The notes beneath the pieces are model-generated. The model searched no databases and had not been told where the DNA came from. It was given only the letters and a program-made list of their open reading frames with translations. DNA of 51,842 nt from Collinsella provencensis (lineage in GTDB: Bacteria; Actinomycetota; Coriobacteriia; Coriobacteriales; Coriobacteriaceae), in NCBI RefSeq assembly GCF_900199705.1, contig NZ_LT904908.1, positions 1,450,998 to 1,502,839 on the forward strand, in the 5' to 3' direction. Positions 7,103 to 14,976 of the stretch are shown here, one piece after another (the stretch's first letter is position 1; the number at the start of each line of letters is the position of its first letter). The translations under genes and the position numbers were made by a program.

Positions 7103-7978
7103 ATGACAACATCCCCGTTGGCAAATCCCACTGCTACACGCGAGATGCTCGAGGCGTTTGGCCTGGCGACCAAGCACCGCTTGGGCCAGAACTTCCTCAT
7201 CGACAATCATGTGATTGCACACATCATGGAGCTGGCTGAGCTGACGGGCGTCGAACGTGTGCTCGAGGTTGGTCCCGGTATCGGTACCCTGACGCTCGCG
7301 TTGGTGCAAGAGGCTGCTCATGTGACGTCCATCGAGATGGATACCGAGCTTGAGCAGGTGCTTTCGGCACACGCCATGGACCACCCCAATTTTTCGTTCA
7401 TCATGGGTGACGCGCTCAAAGTGCCTCAAGAGGCAATCGTTGCGGCAAGCGGTGGCGAGGCGCCCACGGTCTTGGTCGCCAACCTGCCGTATAACGTGGC
7501 TGCCACGATTATCCTGCAACTGTTCCAAACGATGCCGAGCCTCGAGCGTGCTGTCGTCATGGTGCAAAAGGAGGTTGCCGATCGTATTGCGGCAGCTCCG
7601 GGGTCCAAAACGTACGGCGCCTACACGGTCAAGCTCTCGCTATATGGTGAGGTGACGGGCCGCTTTGAAGTCCCGCCCCGTTGCTTTATGCCCGCTCCGC
7701 ACGTTGACTCCGCTGTGGTGCGTATCGATCGGGTGTCCGTGTTGGACGGAGATGCTTCCGCGCAGGTGGACGCCGCAGAGATCGCCCGTGTGGTGGACGC
7801 TGCGTTTGCCCAGCGTCGCAAGACGATTCGCAACTCCATGAGTTCAAACGGCTTTAACAAGGATGCGCTCGACGCGGCATTTGCGGCGTGCGGGATTGCC
7901 CCCACGACGCGAGCAGAACAGCTTTCTACCGCCGAGTTCATTGCCTTGGCAAAAGCGCTGGCTGGACAGGCGGCATAG
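7103..7978 (+). CDS. rsmA: 16S rRNA (adenine1518/1519-N6)-dimethyltransferase RsmA
   Basis: This enzyme dimethylates two adjacent adenines in the last helix of 16S rRNA, a late step in small-subunit assembly. Family motifs are in order: HRLGQNFLID near the start, VLEVGPGIGTLTLAL (SAM binding), NLPYNVA (catalytic motif IV), MVQKEVADRI, and the C-terminal helical domain with FAQRRKTIRNS. ATG 7103 was chosen because AAAGGAG lies 7 bases upstream and the protein then begins like its relatives; an upstream in-frame ATG at 7028 has no ribosome site. The protein is 291 residues, a normal length. It overlaps closely with tatD (3 bases between stop and start), a common pairing. Loss of the enzyme in other bacteria gives kasugamycin resistance (ksgA). 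Confidence 0.95.
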   Translation: MTTSPLANPTATREMLEAFGLATKHRLGQNFLIDNHVIAHIMELAELTGVERVLEVGPGIGTLTLALVQEAAHVTSIEMDTELEQVLSAHAMDHPNFSFIMGDALKVPQEAIVAASGGEAPTVLVANLPYNVAATIILQLFQTMPSLERAVVMVQKEVADRIAAAPGSKTYGAYTVKLSLYGEVTGRFEVPPRCFMPAPHVDSAVVRIDRVSVLDGDASAQVDAAEIARVVDAAFAQRRKTIRNSMSSNGFNKDALDAAFAACGIAPTTRAEQLSTAEFIALAKALAGQAA

Positions 7979-7981
7979 ACA

Positions 7982-9049
7982 ATGGCAGCAGATTCTAACG
8001 TGGATATGTTGAACGCTTGGCACCCGTTGACGTTTGCAAAAAAGAAAAAGGTGTTTGAGCTACCACGTCCGCTAGCTCCGATTTTCGACACTCACGCTCA
8101 CCTGCGTTCATTTTGGGGCGAAGATAAAGATGCAGCTGCAGTGCTCACGCGGGCGTACGCGGCGGGTGTACGCCGCGTTGTAACGCTTTACGACCCCATT
8201 TCTGACGTCAGTGAAGAAACGCCTGATGTCCAGGGGTTTTCAGCATGGCTGAAAACCGTTATCACAGAGGCGAAGACCGGGCGAGGGGATGTTTCTCCGC
8301 GAGAGGACGTCCTACAGGGTGAGGGTACCGCGCTGGGTGTGTTTGCCGAGCAGGGCGGTACTGTAGCGCAAGACGCGCGCGCAACCTCAATCCCTCAAGT
8401 TCAGTATCTCGTTGGTGCGCATCCGTATGGCGCTCCGGACTATTCCGACGAGCATGACGCGCAGATTGAGTCTGCGCTGGATGACCCGCTTTGTGCGGGC
8501 ATAGGCGAAATCGGGCTCGATTACCACTTTGACGCCGACGACAACGTCGAGGCTGCGCCGCACGGCCTGCAAATGGAGGTCATGGCACGTCAACTTGAGA
8601 TTGCAATTCGTCATAACGTACCCGTTGAGCTGCACATTCGCAACGACGCGGATGACGAGCGACGCGAGGCACACGCAGATGCGCTCAAAGTGCTTCGAGA
8701 GGTTGGTGTACCCCAAGCTGGATGCGTGCTCCATTGCTTTGGCGAGGACCGCGTCACCATGGAGCAGTTCTTGGAGATGGGCTGCCACATCGCCTTCGGC
8801 GGGGCGGCGACGTTCAAGCGAAACGATGCGGCGCGTGAAGCGTTCGCAGCATGTCCGCTCGACCGTCTGCTGCTCGAAACGGACTGTCCGTACATGGCAC
8901 CCGAGCCCTTGCGCGGTTTGGAATGCGAGCCTGCTATGATTGCTCAGACGGAAGACGTTCTCATCTATGATCGAGCTGACCGAACGGGAGAGTTGCCCGA
9001 GCAGATCGCCCGAGCGATTTGGAGTACGTCGACGGCGTTATTTGCGTAG
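7982..9049 (+). CDS. TatD family metal-dependent DNase
   Basis: The protein has the TIM-barrel amidohydrolase fold of TatD nucleases, which remove nucleotides from DNA 3' ends and help in repair and DNA turnover. Motifs are FDTHAHL near residue 38 (first metal pair), VGAHPYGAP, IGEIGLDYHFD, VELHIRNDADD, VLHCFGED, and ETDCPYMAPEPLRG near the C terminus. At 355 residues it is about 90 longer than usual. The excess is an N-terminal tail of 30 residues and a polar insertion at about residues 70-125 before the VGAHP strand. It starts 3 bases after rsmA and is probably cotranscribed with it. The true substrate is not established for most members. Confidence 0.88.
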   Translation: MAADSNVDMLNAWHPLTFAKKKKVFELPRPLAPIFDTHAHLRSFWGEDKDAAAVLTRAYAAGVRRVVTLYDPISDVSEETPDVQGFSAWLKTVITEAKTGRGDVSPREDVLQGEGTALGVFAEQGGTVAQDARATSIPQVQYLVGAHPYGAPDYSDEHDAQIESALDDPLCAGIGEIGLDYHFDADDNVEAAPHGLQMEVMARQLEIAIRHNVPVELHIRNDADDERREAHADALKVLREVGVPQAGCVLHCFGEDRVTMEQFLEMGCHIAFGGAATFKRNDAAREAFAACPLDRLLLETDCPYMAPEPLRGLECEPAMIAQTEDVLIYDRADRTGELPEQIARAIWSTSTALFA

Positions 9050-9091
9050 GAGTTTGCATAGACCCGCGTGCGAACGTGTTGGGAGATAGGT

Positions 9092-9505
9092 ATGAGCAGC
9101 AAGGAAAGCAAAAAGAAGCTGACGCCCGAGGAGCGTGCAGAGCAGGATGCCAAGGCGATGGAAAGCGCTCGCAGGCTGCGTGAACGTCGCGAGGCAGCGC
9201 GTGGCGAAGCGCCTATCGACCGCGACATCCACCTCTCACTGCCGTTGACGCGCGTGTTCATTCCGCTCATCCTGCTTACGCTGGTCATGTATGGCGTCAC
9301 GCGGTTTGCCATGTCCAGCCACAACACCGAGCTCTTCCGAATTTCCGGTATTGCGACGACGGTGCTCTTCATCACGGCATTTGTGGTGTGGTTCGTTTCG
9401 CGTCATCAGGCGAAGAAACTCACGGAAGAAATGCGCGGTCCAAAAGAGCGGTCCGAGGAAAAGCCCAAGAAGAAGCTGCTCAAGGGCAAGCGCAAAGACG
9501 GATAA
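9092..9505 (+). CDS. small two-helix membrane protein, unknown function
   Basis: I do not recognise this 137-residue protein. Residues 1-50 are highly charged and helical (many KES, EER and RRLRERRE stretches). Two hydrophobic helices follow, at about 56-75 (LTRVFIPLILLTLVMYGV) and 88-107 (IATTVLFITAFVVWFV), and then a lysine-rich tail. Both ends should face the cytoplasm. ATG 9092 follows GGGAGATAGGT and is preferred over ATG 9068. It lies 42 bases after tatD on the same strand, so it is likely the last gene of the rsmA-tatD unit, and it converges with dacA. Confidence 0.7.
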   Translation: MSSKESKKKLTPEERAEQDAKAMESARRLRERREAARGEAPIDRDIHLSLPLTRVFIPLILLTLVMYGVTRFAMSSHNTELFRISGIATTVLFITAFVVWFVSRHQAKKLTEEMRGPKERSEEKPKKKLLKGKRKDG

Positions 9506-9523
9506 AAGCGAGCGGCGTTCGCG

Positions 9524-10903
9524 CTACTCTTCCGGATTCCAGTTGTCGCACGCAAGTGGATCGGGCGCTTCGCAGTAAACGGAGCTTTCCGCCGTGCTCG
9601 GTTCGCCTTTGAAGAACCTGATTAAGCGGTCGAACTGAATCATCAGCGAATCAAAAAGTGTCGGCTCTTCGACGGGTTCTGCGGTCACGAGTTCGACGCT
9701 GCCCACTTCAACACCGTCTTGCGTGTAGGTGACTGCGCCGGCACTCGCCCCGCGCTTCACCGTGCCAGAATAGTCTTTGAGGTCGACGCTTTGCTCAAGC
9801 GGTCCTGCTAGGCTGAAAACTGAAACGGTCGCATCGGGATTGTCAGCCGTCACGCGAACGGTCTTGTCGGTCCAGTCAAGGCAGGTCGCCTCAGCGACAA
9901 GAGGTTTACCGCCATAGGTTGCATTGGTGTTTACCAGCGGTATTTCGGCTAGATGGTCGTAGTACCAGTTGGCAAGCGCGAGCGTGTCGCCAAAGCGCTC
10001 CTCGCTGGTCTCGTCTCCGAATACGGCGACGTACACCTCGCCACCGTTTTCGCGCGAGAATGCACCCACGAAGCAGCGCTTCGCTTCGTACGTCGACCCT
10101 GTTTTACCGCCGATGTTGCCCTGCTGACCCTGGATCTCGTTCCTGACGGTCAACTCGACGGTTCGCTCGGTGCCGTCGGCTGAGGTGACGTGCATGTCGG
10201 TGCGGTCGCTGTTGTTGATCCTGCGGAAATCGTCATTTTTCATCGCGGCGGCGTAGATGGTCAAGATGTCGCGTGCGGTCGAATGGAGGTCGCCCTCCCA
10301 GCCGTTGAAGTCCAGACCGTGCGGGTTCTCAAACAGGGTGTCGGTGCAACCGAGCTCCTGGGCGCGTTTGTTCATGGCATCGACGAACGTTTGGAATGGA
10401 TTGTTCGACGAGGGGTCGATGTGCGCTCCGACCGTTGTGGCGATGGCCATGGCGGCATCGTTGCCGCTGTGCACCATGAGGCCCGTGAGCGCCTCTTCCA
10501 TGGTGAGCGTGTCACCTTCCTGGAGCTTTACATTCGACTCGCCTACGGTCGCCGCGGCATGGTCGACGGTCACGATGTCGGTGAGCTCGCAGTTCTCGAG
10601 GGCGAGCAGGGCGGTCATGACCTTGGTAGTCGATGCGATTCGGATAGGTGCGTCTGCGTCGCGCTCGAACAAGACGGTTCCGTCCTGCGTCATGAGCATG
10701 GCGTGAGGACAGACGAGATCAGGCAGCTCGGAGGCATCGATACCGCGTTCTTCAGCGGTTTTTCCCAAGATGATGTCGGACGTGCGCACTTCTCCGAGCG
10801 CAGGCACGGGGGAGGCGGCGATCGCCAGCGCGGTGGCAAGGGAGAGAGCTAGGATGCGCAGGGTGACGGTGCGACAATCAGTCGAAGTGCGTTTGAGAAG
10901 CAC
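9524..10903 (-). CDS. D-alanyl-D-alanine carboxypeptidase (PBP5/6-like)
   Basis: This is a serine-type D,D-carboxypeptidase that trims the terminal D-alanine of peptidoglycan stem peptides outside the membrane. A signal peptide covers residues 1-37 (RILALSLATALAIAA core, cut near ALG). The three active-site motifs are S91-TTK, SGN at 146-148 and KTG at 267-269. A beta-rich domain follows from about 320, and an amphipathic helix near the end (SLMIQFDRLIRFF) may tether it to the membrane. It starts with GTG 10903 behind GAAAGG. It is divergent from a VanR-like regulator gene, so control by that system is plausible. DacA, DacF or a VanY-like role cannot be separated from sequence alone. Confidence 0.92.
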   Translation of the reverse strand: MLLKRTSTDCRTVTLRILALSLATALAIAASPVPALGEVRTSDIILGKTAEERGIDASELPDLVCPHAMLMTQDGTVLFERDADAPIRIASTTKVMTALLALENCELTDIVTVDHAAATVGESNVKLQEGDTLTMEEALTGLMVHSGNDAAMAIATTVGAHIDPSSNNPFQTFVDAMNKRAQELGCTDTLFENPHGLDFNGWEGDLHSTARDILTIYAAAMKNDDFRRINNSDRTDMHVTSADGTERTVELTVRNEIQGQQGNIGGKTGSTYEAKRCFVGAFSRENGGEVYVAVFGDETSEERFGDTLALANWYYDHLAEIPLVNTNATYGGKPLVAEATCLDWTDKTVRVTADNPDATVSVFSLAGPLEQSVDLKDYSGTVKRGASAGAVTYTQDGVEVGSVELVTAEPVEEPTLFDSLMIQFDRLIRFFKGEPSTAESSVYCEAPDPLACDNWNPEE

Positions 10904-10982
10904 GATGCGCCTTTCTAGGTAAGCGATTTTTCACTGAGACGAGCATAGCAGTTGGCTGCATGTGTTTGGGCGACGCGCTCTG

Positions 10983-10998
10983 CTTAAAACTCGCTTAA
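10983..10998 (+). promoter_or_regulatory. 11-bp direct repeat between dacA-like and vanR-like genes
   Basis: CTTAA occurs at 10983 and again at 10994, exactly 11 bases apart. This is the spacing OmpR/PhoB-type regulators prefer. It lies in the divergent region in front of both the carboxypeptidase and the response regulator. It is suggestive only, as the motif is short. Confidence 0.4.
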
Positions 10999-11065
10999 CG
11001 TGTGAGATATGGAGGGTGAGGGGCGGGTGTTCGGCCATAATAGCGTTGGGCGAAAGGAGCACGAC

Positions 11066-11779
11066 GTGGAGACACCGCGCATCCTCGTTGTTGACGACGA
11101 GAAGACCATTACCGACCTTGTGGGGATTTACCTGCGCAATGAGGGCTACGATGTGACGCTGGCATATTCCGGCGCCGATGCTGCGCGCTTGATTTTGGAG
11201 CAGGAGTTCGACCTGGCGGTGTTGGACATCATGCTTCCCGATGTCGACGGTTTTGAGCTGTTGCGGACGATTCGAACTGAGCGGACGTATCCGGTCATTA
11301 TGCTTACCGCGCGAGACAGCCAGGCCGACAAGATCGAGGGGCTGACGCTGGGCGCCGATGACTACATGGTCAAGCCCTTCCGCCCGCTTGAGCTGGTGGC
11401 GCGCTGCAAGGCTCAGCTGCGCAGGTACACCAGCTACGGTACGCGCGATCAGGCGGCGGGTGCCGAAGTTGACGGCCCTATCATTTCGTTCAACGGTCTT
11501 GAGATCAATCGCGATGCGCACAGCGTGACCGTAGACGAGAAGCCGGTGCGTTGCACGCCGCTCGAATATTCCATCCTGTTATATCTGGCGGAGCATCGCG
11601 GCAGCGTGGTTCCTGTTGAGGAGTTGTTCCGTGCCGTGTGGGACGAGGAGTTCATGGCGGGTTCCAACAACACCGTGATGGTGCACATTCGTCACCTGCG
11701 CGAGAAGATCGGTGACGACGCGCAGAACCCGCGGTTCATCAAGAACATATGGGGCGTGGGGTACACGATCGAGGGGTAG
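11066..11779 (+). CDS. VanR-like response regulator (OmpR/PhoB class)
   Basis: This 237-residue DNA-binding regulator has a receiver domain at 1-120 with the acidic pair Asp10-Asp11, phospho-acceptor Asp54 (AVLDIMLPD), Thr81 and Lys103 (MVKPF). A winged-helix DNA-binding domain follows at about 135-237 (CTPLEYSILLYLAEH, then HIRHLREKIGDD and NIWGVGYTIEG). It most resembles VanR-type regulators. GTG 11066 was chosen because GAAAGGAG precedes it; ATG 11009 is in frame but lies in what looks like the promoter. No kinase gene is next to it. A VanS-like kinase lies at 17291, after a five-kilobase export cassette, and is the likely partner. Confidence 0.9.
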   Translation: METPRILVVDDEKTITDLVGIYLRNEGYDVTLAYSGADAARLILEQEFDLAVLDIMLPDVDGFELLRTIRTERTYPVIMLTARDSQADKIEGLTLGADDYMVKPFRPLELVARCKAQLRRYTSYGTRDQAAGAEVDGPIISFNGLEINRDAHSVTVDEKPVRCTPLEYSILLYLAEHRGSVVPVEELFRAVWDEEFMAGSNNTVMVHIRHLREKIGDDAQNPRFIKNIWGVGYTIEG

Positions 11780-11796
11780 TAAAACCCAATTTGTTT

Positions 11797-11825
11797 GAGC
11801 CGGTTTAACGACCGGCTCTTTTGTA
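11797..11825 (+). terminator. intrinsic terminator after the VanR-like gene
   Basis: GAGCCGGT pairs perfectly with ACCGGCTC around TTAACG and is followed by TTTTGT. Confidence 0.85.
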
Positions 11826-12005
11826 TCGTGAAATCTGGCATTCAATCTATTTGTCGTCGGGGGCGCTCCGTCAACGAAGTTTAAGACCGCTAAAAGAAGT
11901 TAAAAGAAATCAACAGCGCTAAAAACGTTTCGATGTGTTTGGCTCCGTTTCGCTTTGTTTGGGCTTATTGACGCGTAAGCGCTGACAGGTGGACGAGCCC
12001 GATAA

Positions 12006-12581
12006 CTACTGCTCCGTTACGGTGCGGGTGGAGCGGATGAGGCGTTCGAGGGCGTCGTTGACTTCGGTGATGGTGACGTCGCCCCCCTTGCCGCTCAACC
12101 ACGACGTGTAGGCGTGCAGCATGCCTCCCACCACATAGTCTGTTATAAAAAAGATAAACGGCATCTCGTCGGGATATTCGACGGTCAACTTGCTGATCAT
12201 CTGCTCGCGCAGGCGTTCTTCAAGTAGCGCAATGACGGGCAGTAGTTTTTTGCAGAACACTAGACGGTGGAGCAAGTCACTGTTTTCAATCAGGAAGGCG
12301 CCGATGCGGTCGAGGATGGGTCGGGGATTTTGAAGAAACGACGAGTCCATGACTTCCTCGAGAATCACCGTGAGGCGCTGTACAAGCTTCTCGGTAAGAG
12401 ATGACTCAAGATCATGAATCCCGTCGTAATGCGCGTAAAACGTCCCGCGATTGAGATCCGCCCTGCGCGTGACGTCGGTCACGCTGATCTTCTCCGCATC
12501 TTTTTCTGAGAGCAGTTCAAGATACGCCTCCTCAAGCAGGCGAATCGACCTTAATGCATTCCTGTTTTTCTTCTCTTCCAT
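12006..12581 (-). CDS. TetR/AcrR family repressor
   Basis: This 191-residue one-component repressor has a helix-turn-helix at about residues 25-50 (ISVTDVTRRADLNRGTFYAHY) and a helical ligand-binding part with hydrophobic stretches such as MPFIFFITDYVVGGML. ATG 12581 follows GAGG by 6 bases; the 22 residues upstream in the open frame do not look like the family. It is divergent from the MMPL exporter gene at 12890, the classical arrangement for a repressor of a drug or lipid exporter, and the 308-base gap between them should hold its operator. The inducer is unknown. Confidence 0.88.
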   Translation of the reverse strand: MEEKKNRNALRSIRLLEEAYLELLSEKDAEKISVTDVTRRADLNRGTFYAHYDGIHDLESSLTEKLVQRLTVILEEVMDSSFLQNPRPILDRIGAFLIENSDLLHRLVFCKKLLPVIALLEERLREQMISKLTVEYPDEMPFIFFITDYVVGGMLHAYTSWLSGKGGDVTITEVNDALERLIRSTRTVTEQ

Positions 12582-12889
12582 GGCGTACCTCGCGAATCGA
12601 ATAAACCGACGTTGCGTACTGTACCCATATTGTACGTAATTCAACAAGTGTGTGGAATATTACTTTCTCTTGCACACTGAGACGACGCTTTGAATCATTC
12701 TGATTTGAAATCGAACGTTTTAACACAGAAATAAAGCAAACTGTCGCAATCTATACAGCTTTCCCATGAGGCGTTCTATTCTTTTTCGTCGTCTAGAAAA
12801 GCGAAAGAGCGGGGGTATAAAGCCTCTCGTGTCTTTTTTCCATCACATGTTCGTATTCGAATGAGTGTAGACAAGGAGGCCTATCAACG

Positions 12890-14974
12890 ATGGAGAAGTT
12901 CTTCCGAGAGGTGTTGCGGCGCAGAAAGCTGGTGATCTCTGCGTTCGCCGTGCTTGCAATAGCGTGCGCAATCTGTATCCCGCAGGTTGCCATCGATGCA
13001 AACATGAGCGACTACCTGCCCGAGAGCGCGAAATCGAGCCAGGATCTCAAGGATATGAAAGAGATTTACGGCAACGATATCGCCAACGCGCGTATCTACG
13101 TTACCGGCATTTCGCAGGCGGACGCCGAGCATTTTGCGGATACCTTGCGTTCCGAGGATCAGGTTATCTCGGTGTCGTGGCTCGGCGATGCGGTTGATCT
13201 TCACCAGCCGCTCGGCGTGCAGAATCAGGATTTGATTGAAGAGTGGCACAAGGCCGACGACGAGGGTTACCTGTATTCGCTCGTCCTGCCTGACGATGTT
13301 GAACAGGCGACCATCGATCAGTTTCGTTCCGAGGCGGAGGCGATTGACGGTGCACAGACCGTTGCAATCGACGGTTCCGCGGCCTCAACCGCGTACAACA
13401 TGTCGACCATCAGCTCGGACATGACGCGCATTATGGCCATCGCCATCGTCGTGGTGTTCCTCATCGTGTTGCTTAACACCACAAGCTACCTGCATCCCGT
13501 GGTGATGCTGCTGACTATCGGCGTTGCCATTGTGCTCAACATGGGCACCAACATCTTCCGCGGCACCATTTCGAACATCACGCAATTGGTGGCGAGCGTG
13601 CTGCAGCTGGCTGTTTCGATGGACTACTCCATCGTGCTGTTGACCAACTTCGGCCGCGCCCGCGAGACCACCGACGACCAGTTTGAGGCCATGGTCCAGG
13701 CCATGACACAGTCGTTCTCGGTCATTTTGTCCTCCGCGGCGGTCACGTTCTTCGGCTTCCTTTCCCTTGCCGCCATGCAGTTCCAAATCGGTGCCGATAT
13801 GGGTATCGCTCTTGCAAAGGGCATTGTGTGCTCGTTCTTCTCAATCATCCTGCTCATGCCCTGCATTCTCTACAACATGAGACACGTGGTGGAGAAGACG
13901 ACTCACAAGCCGTTTATCAGGTCGTTTAAGGGTCTGACGAACGTTTGCACCAAATCTGCCGGCGTGGCCTTTGCCATCGCCGTCGTTATCGCCGTGCCGT
14001 GCCTCGTGGCTTCGAGTCGCGTGGACTTTACCTACAGCGAGTCGGCAAACTTGGCCGCCGACGCTCCGGTGAAGACGGACGGACATGTTATCGACGAGGC
14101 GTTCGGCGAGTCCCAGGTCTGGGCCGTCATGGTGCCTGAGGGCCATTGGGCAGAGGAGAAAGCGCTCGTAGACGAGCTGAAGGAGCTGCCGACCACTAAG
14201 ACGATCCTCTCTTATGACACCATCGCCACCGCCGCGTTGCCCTCGGGTCTTGGCGATGAGAGCGAGGTGAGTCAGTTGCTGAACGACGGTTGGAGCCGCA
14301 TCGTGCTCACGTCGAATATCCCAGATGAATCCGACGAGGCGTACGGCCTGGTGGACACCGTGCGTGGCCTGTGCGAGGAGCATTTTGGCGACGACTACAA
14401 GCTCGTGGGCAACACGGTGAGCTACTACGACATTCGCTCGGTCACGAGCTCGGATAACACACTCGTGAAAGTGGCCTCGATTTTGGCTATCGGCGCAGTG
14501 CTGCTCGTCATGTTCAAATCGGTTTCGATTCCGGTGATTTTGATCAGCGCCATTGAGGTTTCGATTTGGATTAACGAGGCGGTCCCGTATTTCACCGGCG
14601 ACACGATCAACTTCGTCGCCTTCCTGGTGATCGATGCCGTTCAGCTGGGCGCTGCGGTTGACTACGCCATCATCTACACCGAGGAGTACCTCAAGCTTCG
14701 CCGCGAGATGCCCAAACGCGAGGCTTCGGTGCTGGCTATCGAACACACCGCTCAGCCCATTTTGACGTCGAGTTCCATTTTGATTCTGGCTTGTCTGGGC
14801 ATCACGTTCAGCGTTTCGAGTCCCATGATTCAGCAGGTAGGCATGCTGATTGCGCGCGGTGCGCTGATTTCGGTCATATTGATTTTCTTCGTGCTGCCGC
14901 TGCTGTTCCGCATGCTCGATGGCTTTGTGCGCCATACGAGCTACAAGATTGGTTTCTATCAAGGAGGATGTTAG
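12890..14974 (+). CDS. MMPL/RND family exporter
   Basis: This 694-residue inner-membrane transporter is of the MMPL type, a proton-driven RND relative that moves lipids or hydrophobic compounds. It has the expected two-fold layout: a first helix at 14-31, an extracytoplasmic domain to about 175, five helices at about 180-320 with AVSMDYSIVLLTNF as the conserved proton-relay helix, a helix near 350, a second outer domain, and five more helices from 520 to 685 with AAVDYAIIYTEEY as the matching helix. AAGGAGG lies 11 bases before ATG 12890. The next gene starts 2 bases after it, and its ribosome site lies inside this gene's last codons, so translation is coupled. The substrate is not known. Confidence 0.92.
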   Translation: MEKFFREVLRRRKLVISAFAVLAIACAICIPQVAIDANMSDYLPESAKSSQDLKDMKEIYGNDIANARIYVTGISQADAEHFADTLRSEDQVISVSWLGDAVDLHQPLGVQNQDLIEEWHKADDEGYLYSLVLPDDVEQATIDQFRSEAEAIDGAQTVAIDGSAASTAYNMSTISSDMTRIMAIAIVVVFLIVLLNTTSYLHPVVMLLTIGVAIVLNMGTNIFRGTISNITQLVASVLQLAVSMDYSIVLLTNFGRARETTDDQFEAMVQAMTQSFSVILSSAAVTFFGFLSLAAMQFQIGADMGIALAKGIVCSFFSIILLMPCILYNMRHVVEKTTHKPFIRSFKGLTNVCTKSAGVAFAIAVVIAVPCLVASSRVDFTYSESANLAADAPVKTDGHVIDEAFGESQVWAVMVPEGHWAEEKALVDELKELPTTKTILSYDTIATAALPSGLGDESEVSQLLNDGWSRIVLTSNIPDESDEAYGLVDTVRGLCEEHFGDDYKLVGNTVSYYDIRSVTSSDNTLVKVASILAIGAVLLVMFKSVSIPVILISAIEVSIWINEAVPYFTGDTINFVAFLVIDAVQLGAAVDYAIIYTEEYLKLRREMPKREASVLAIEHTAQPILTSSSILILACLGITFSVSSPMIQQVGMLIARGALISVILIFFVLPLLFRMLDGFVRHTSYKIGFYQGGC

Positions 14975-14976
14975 AT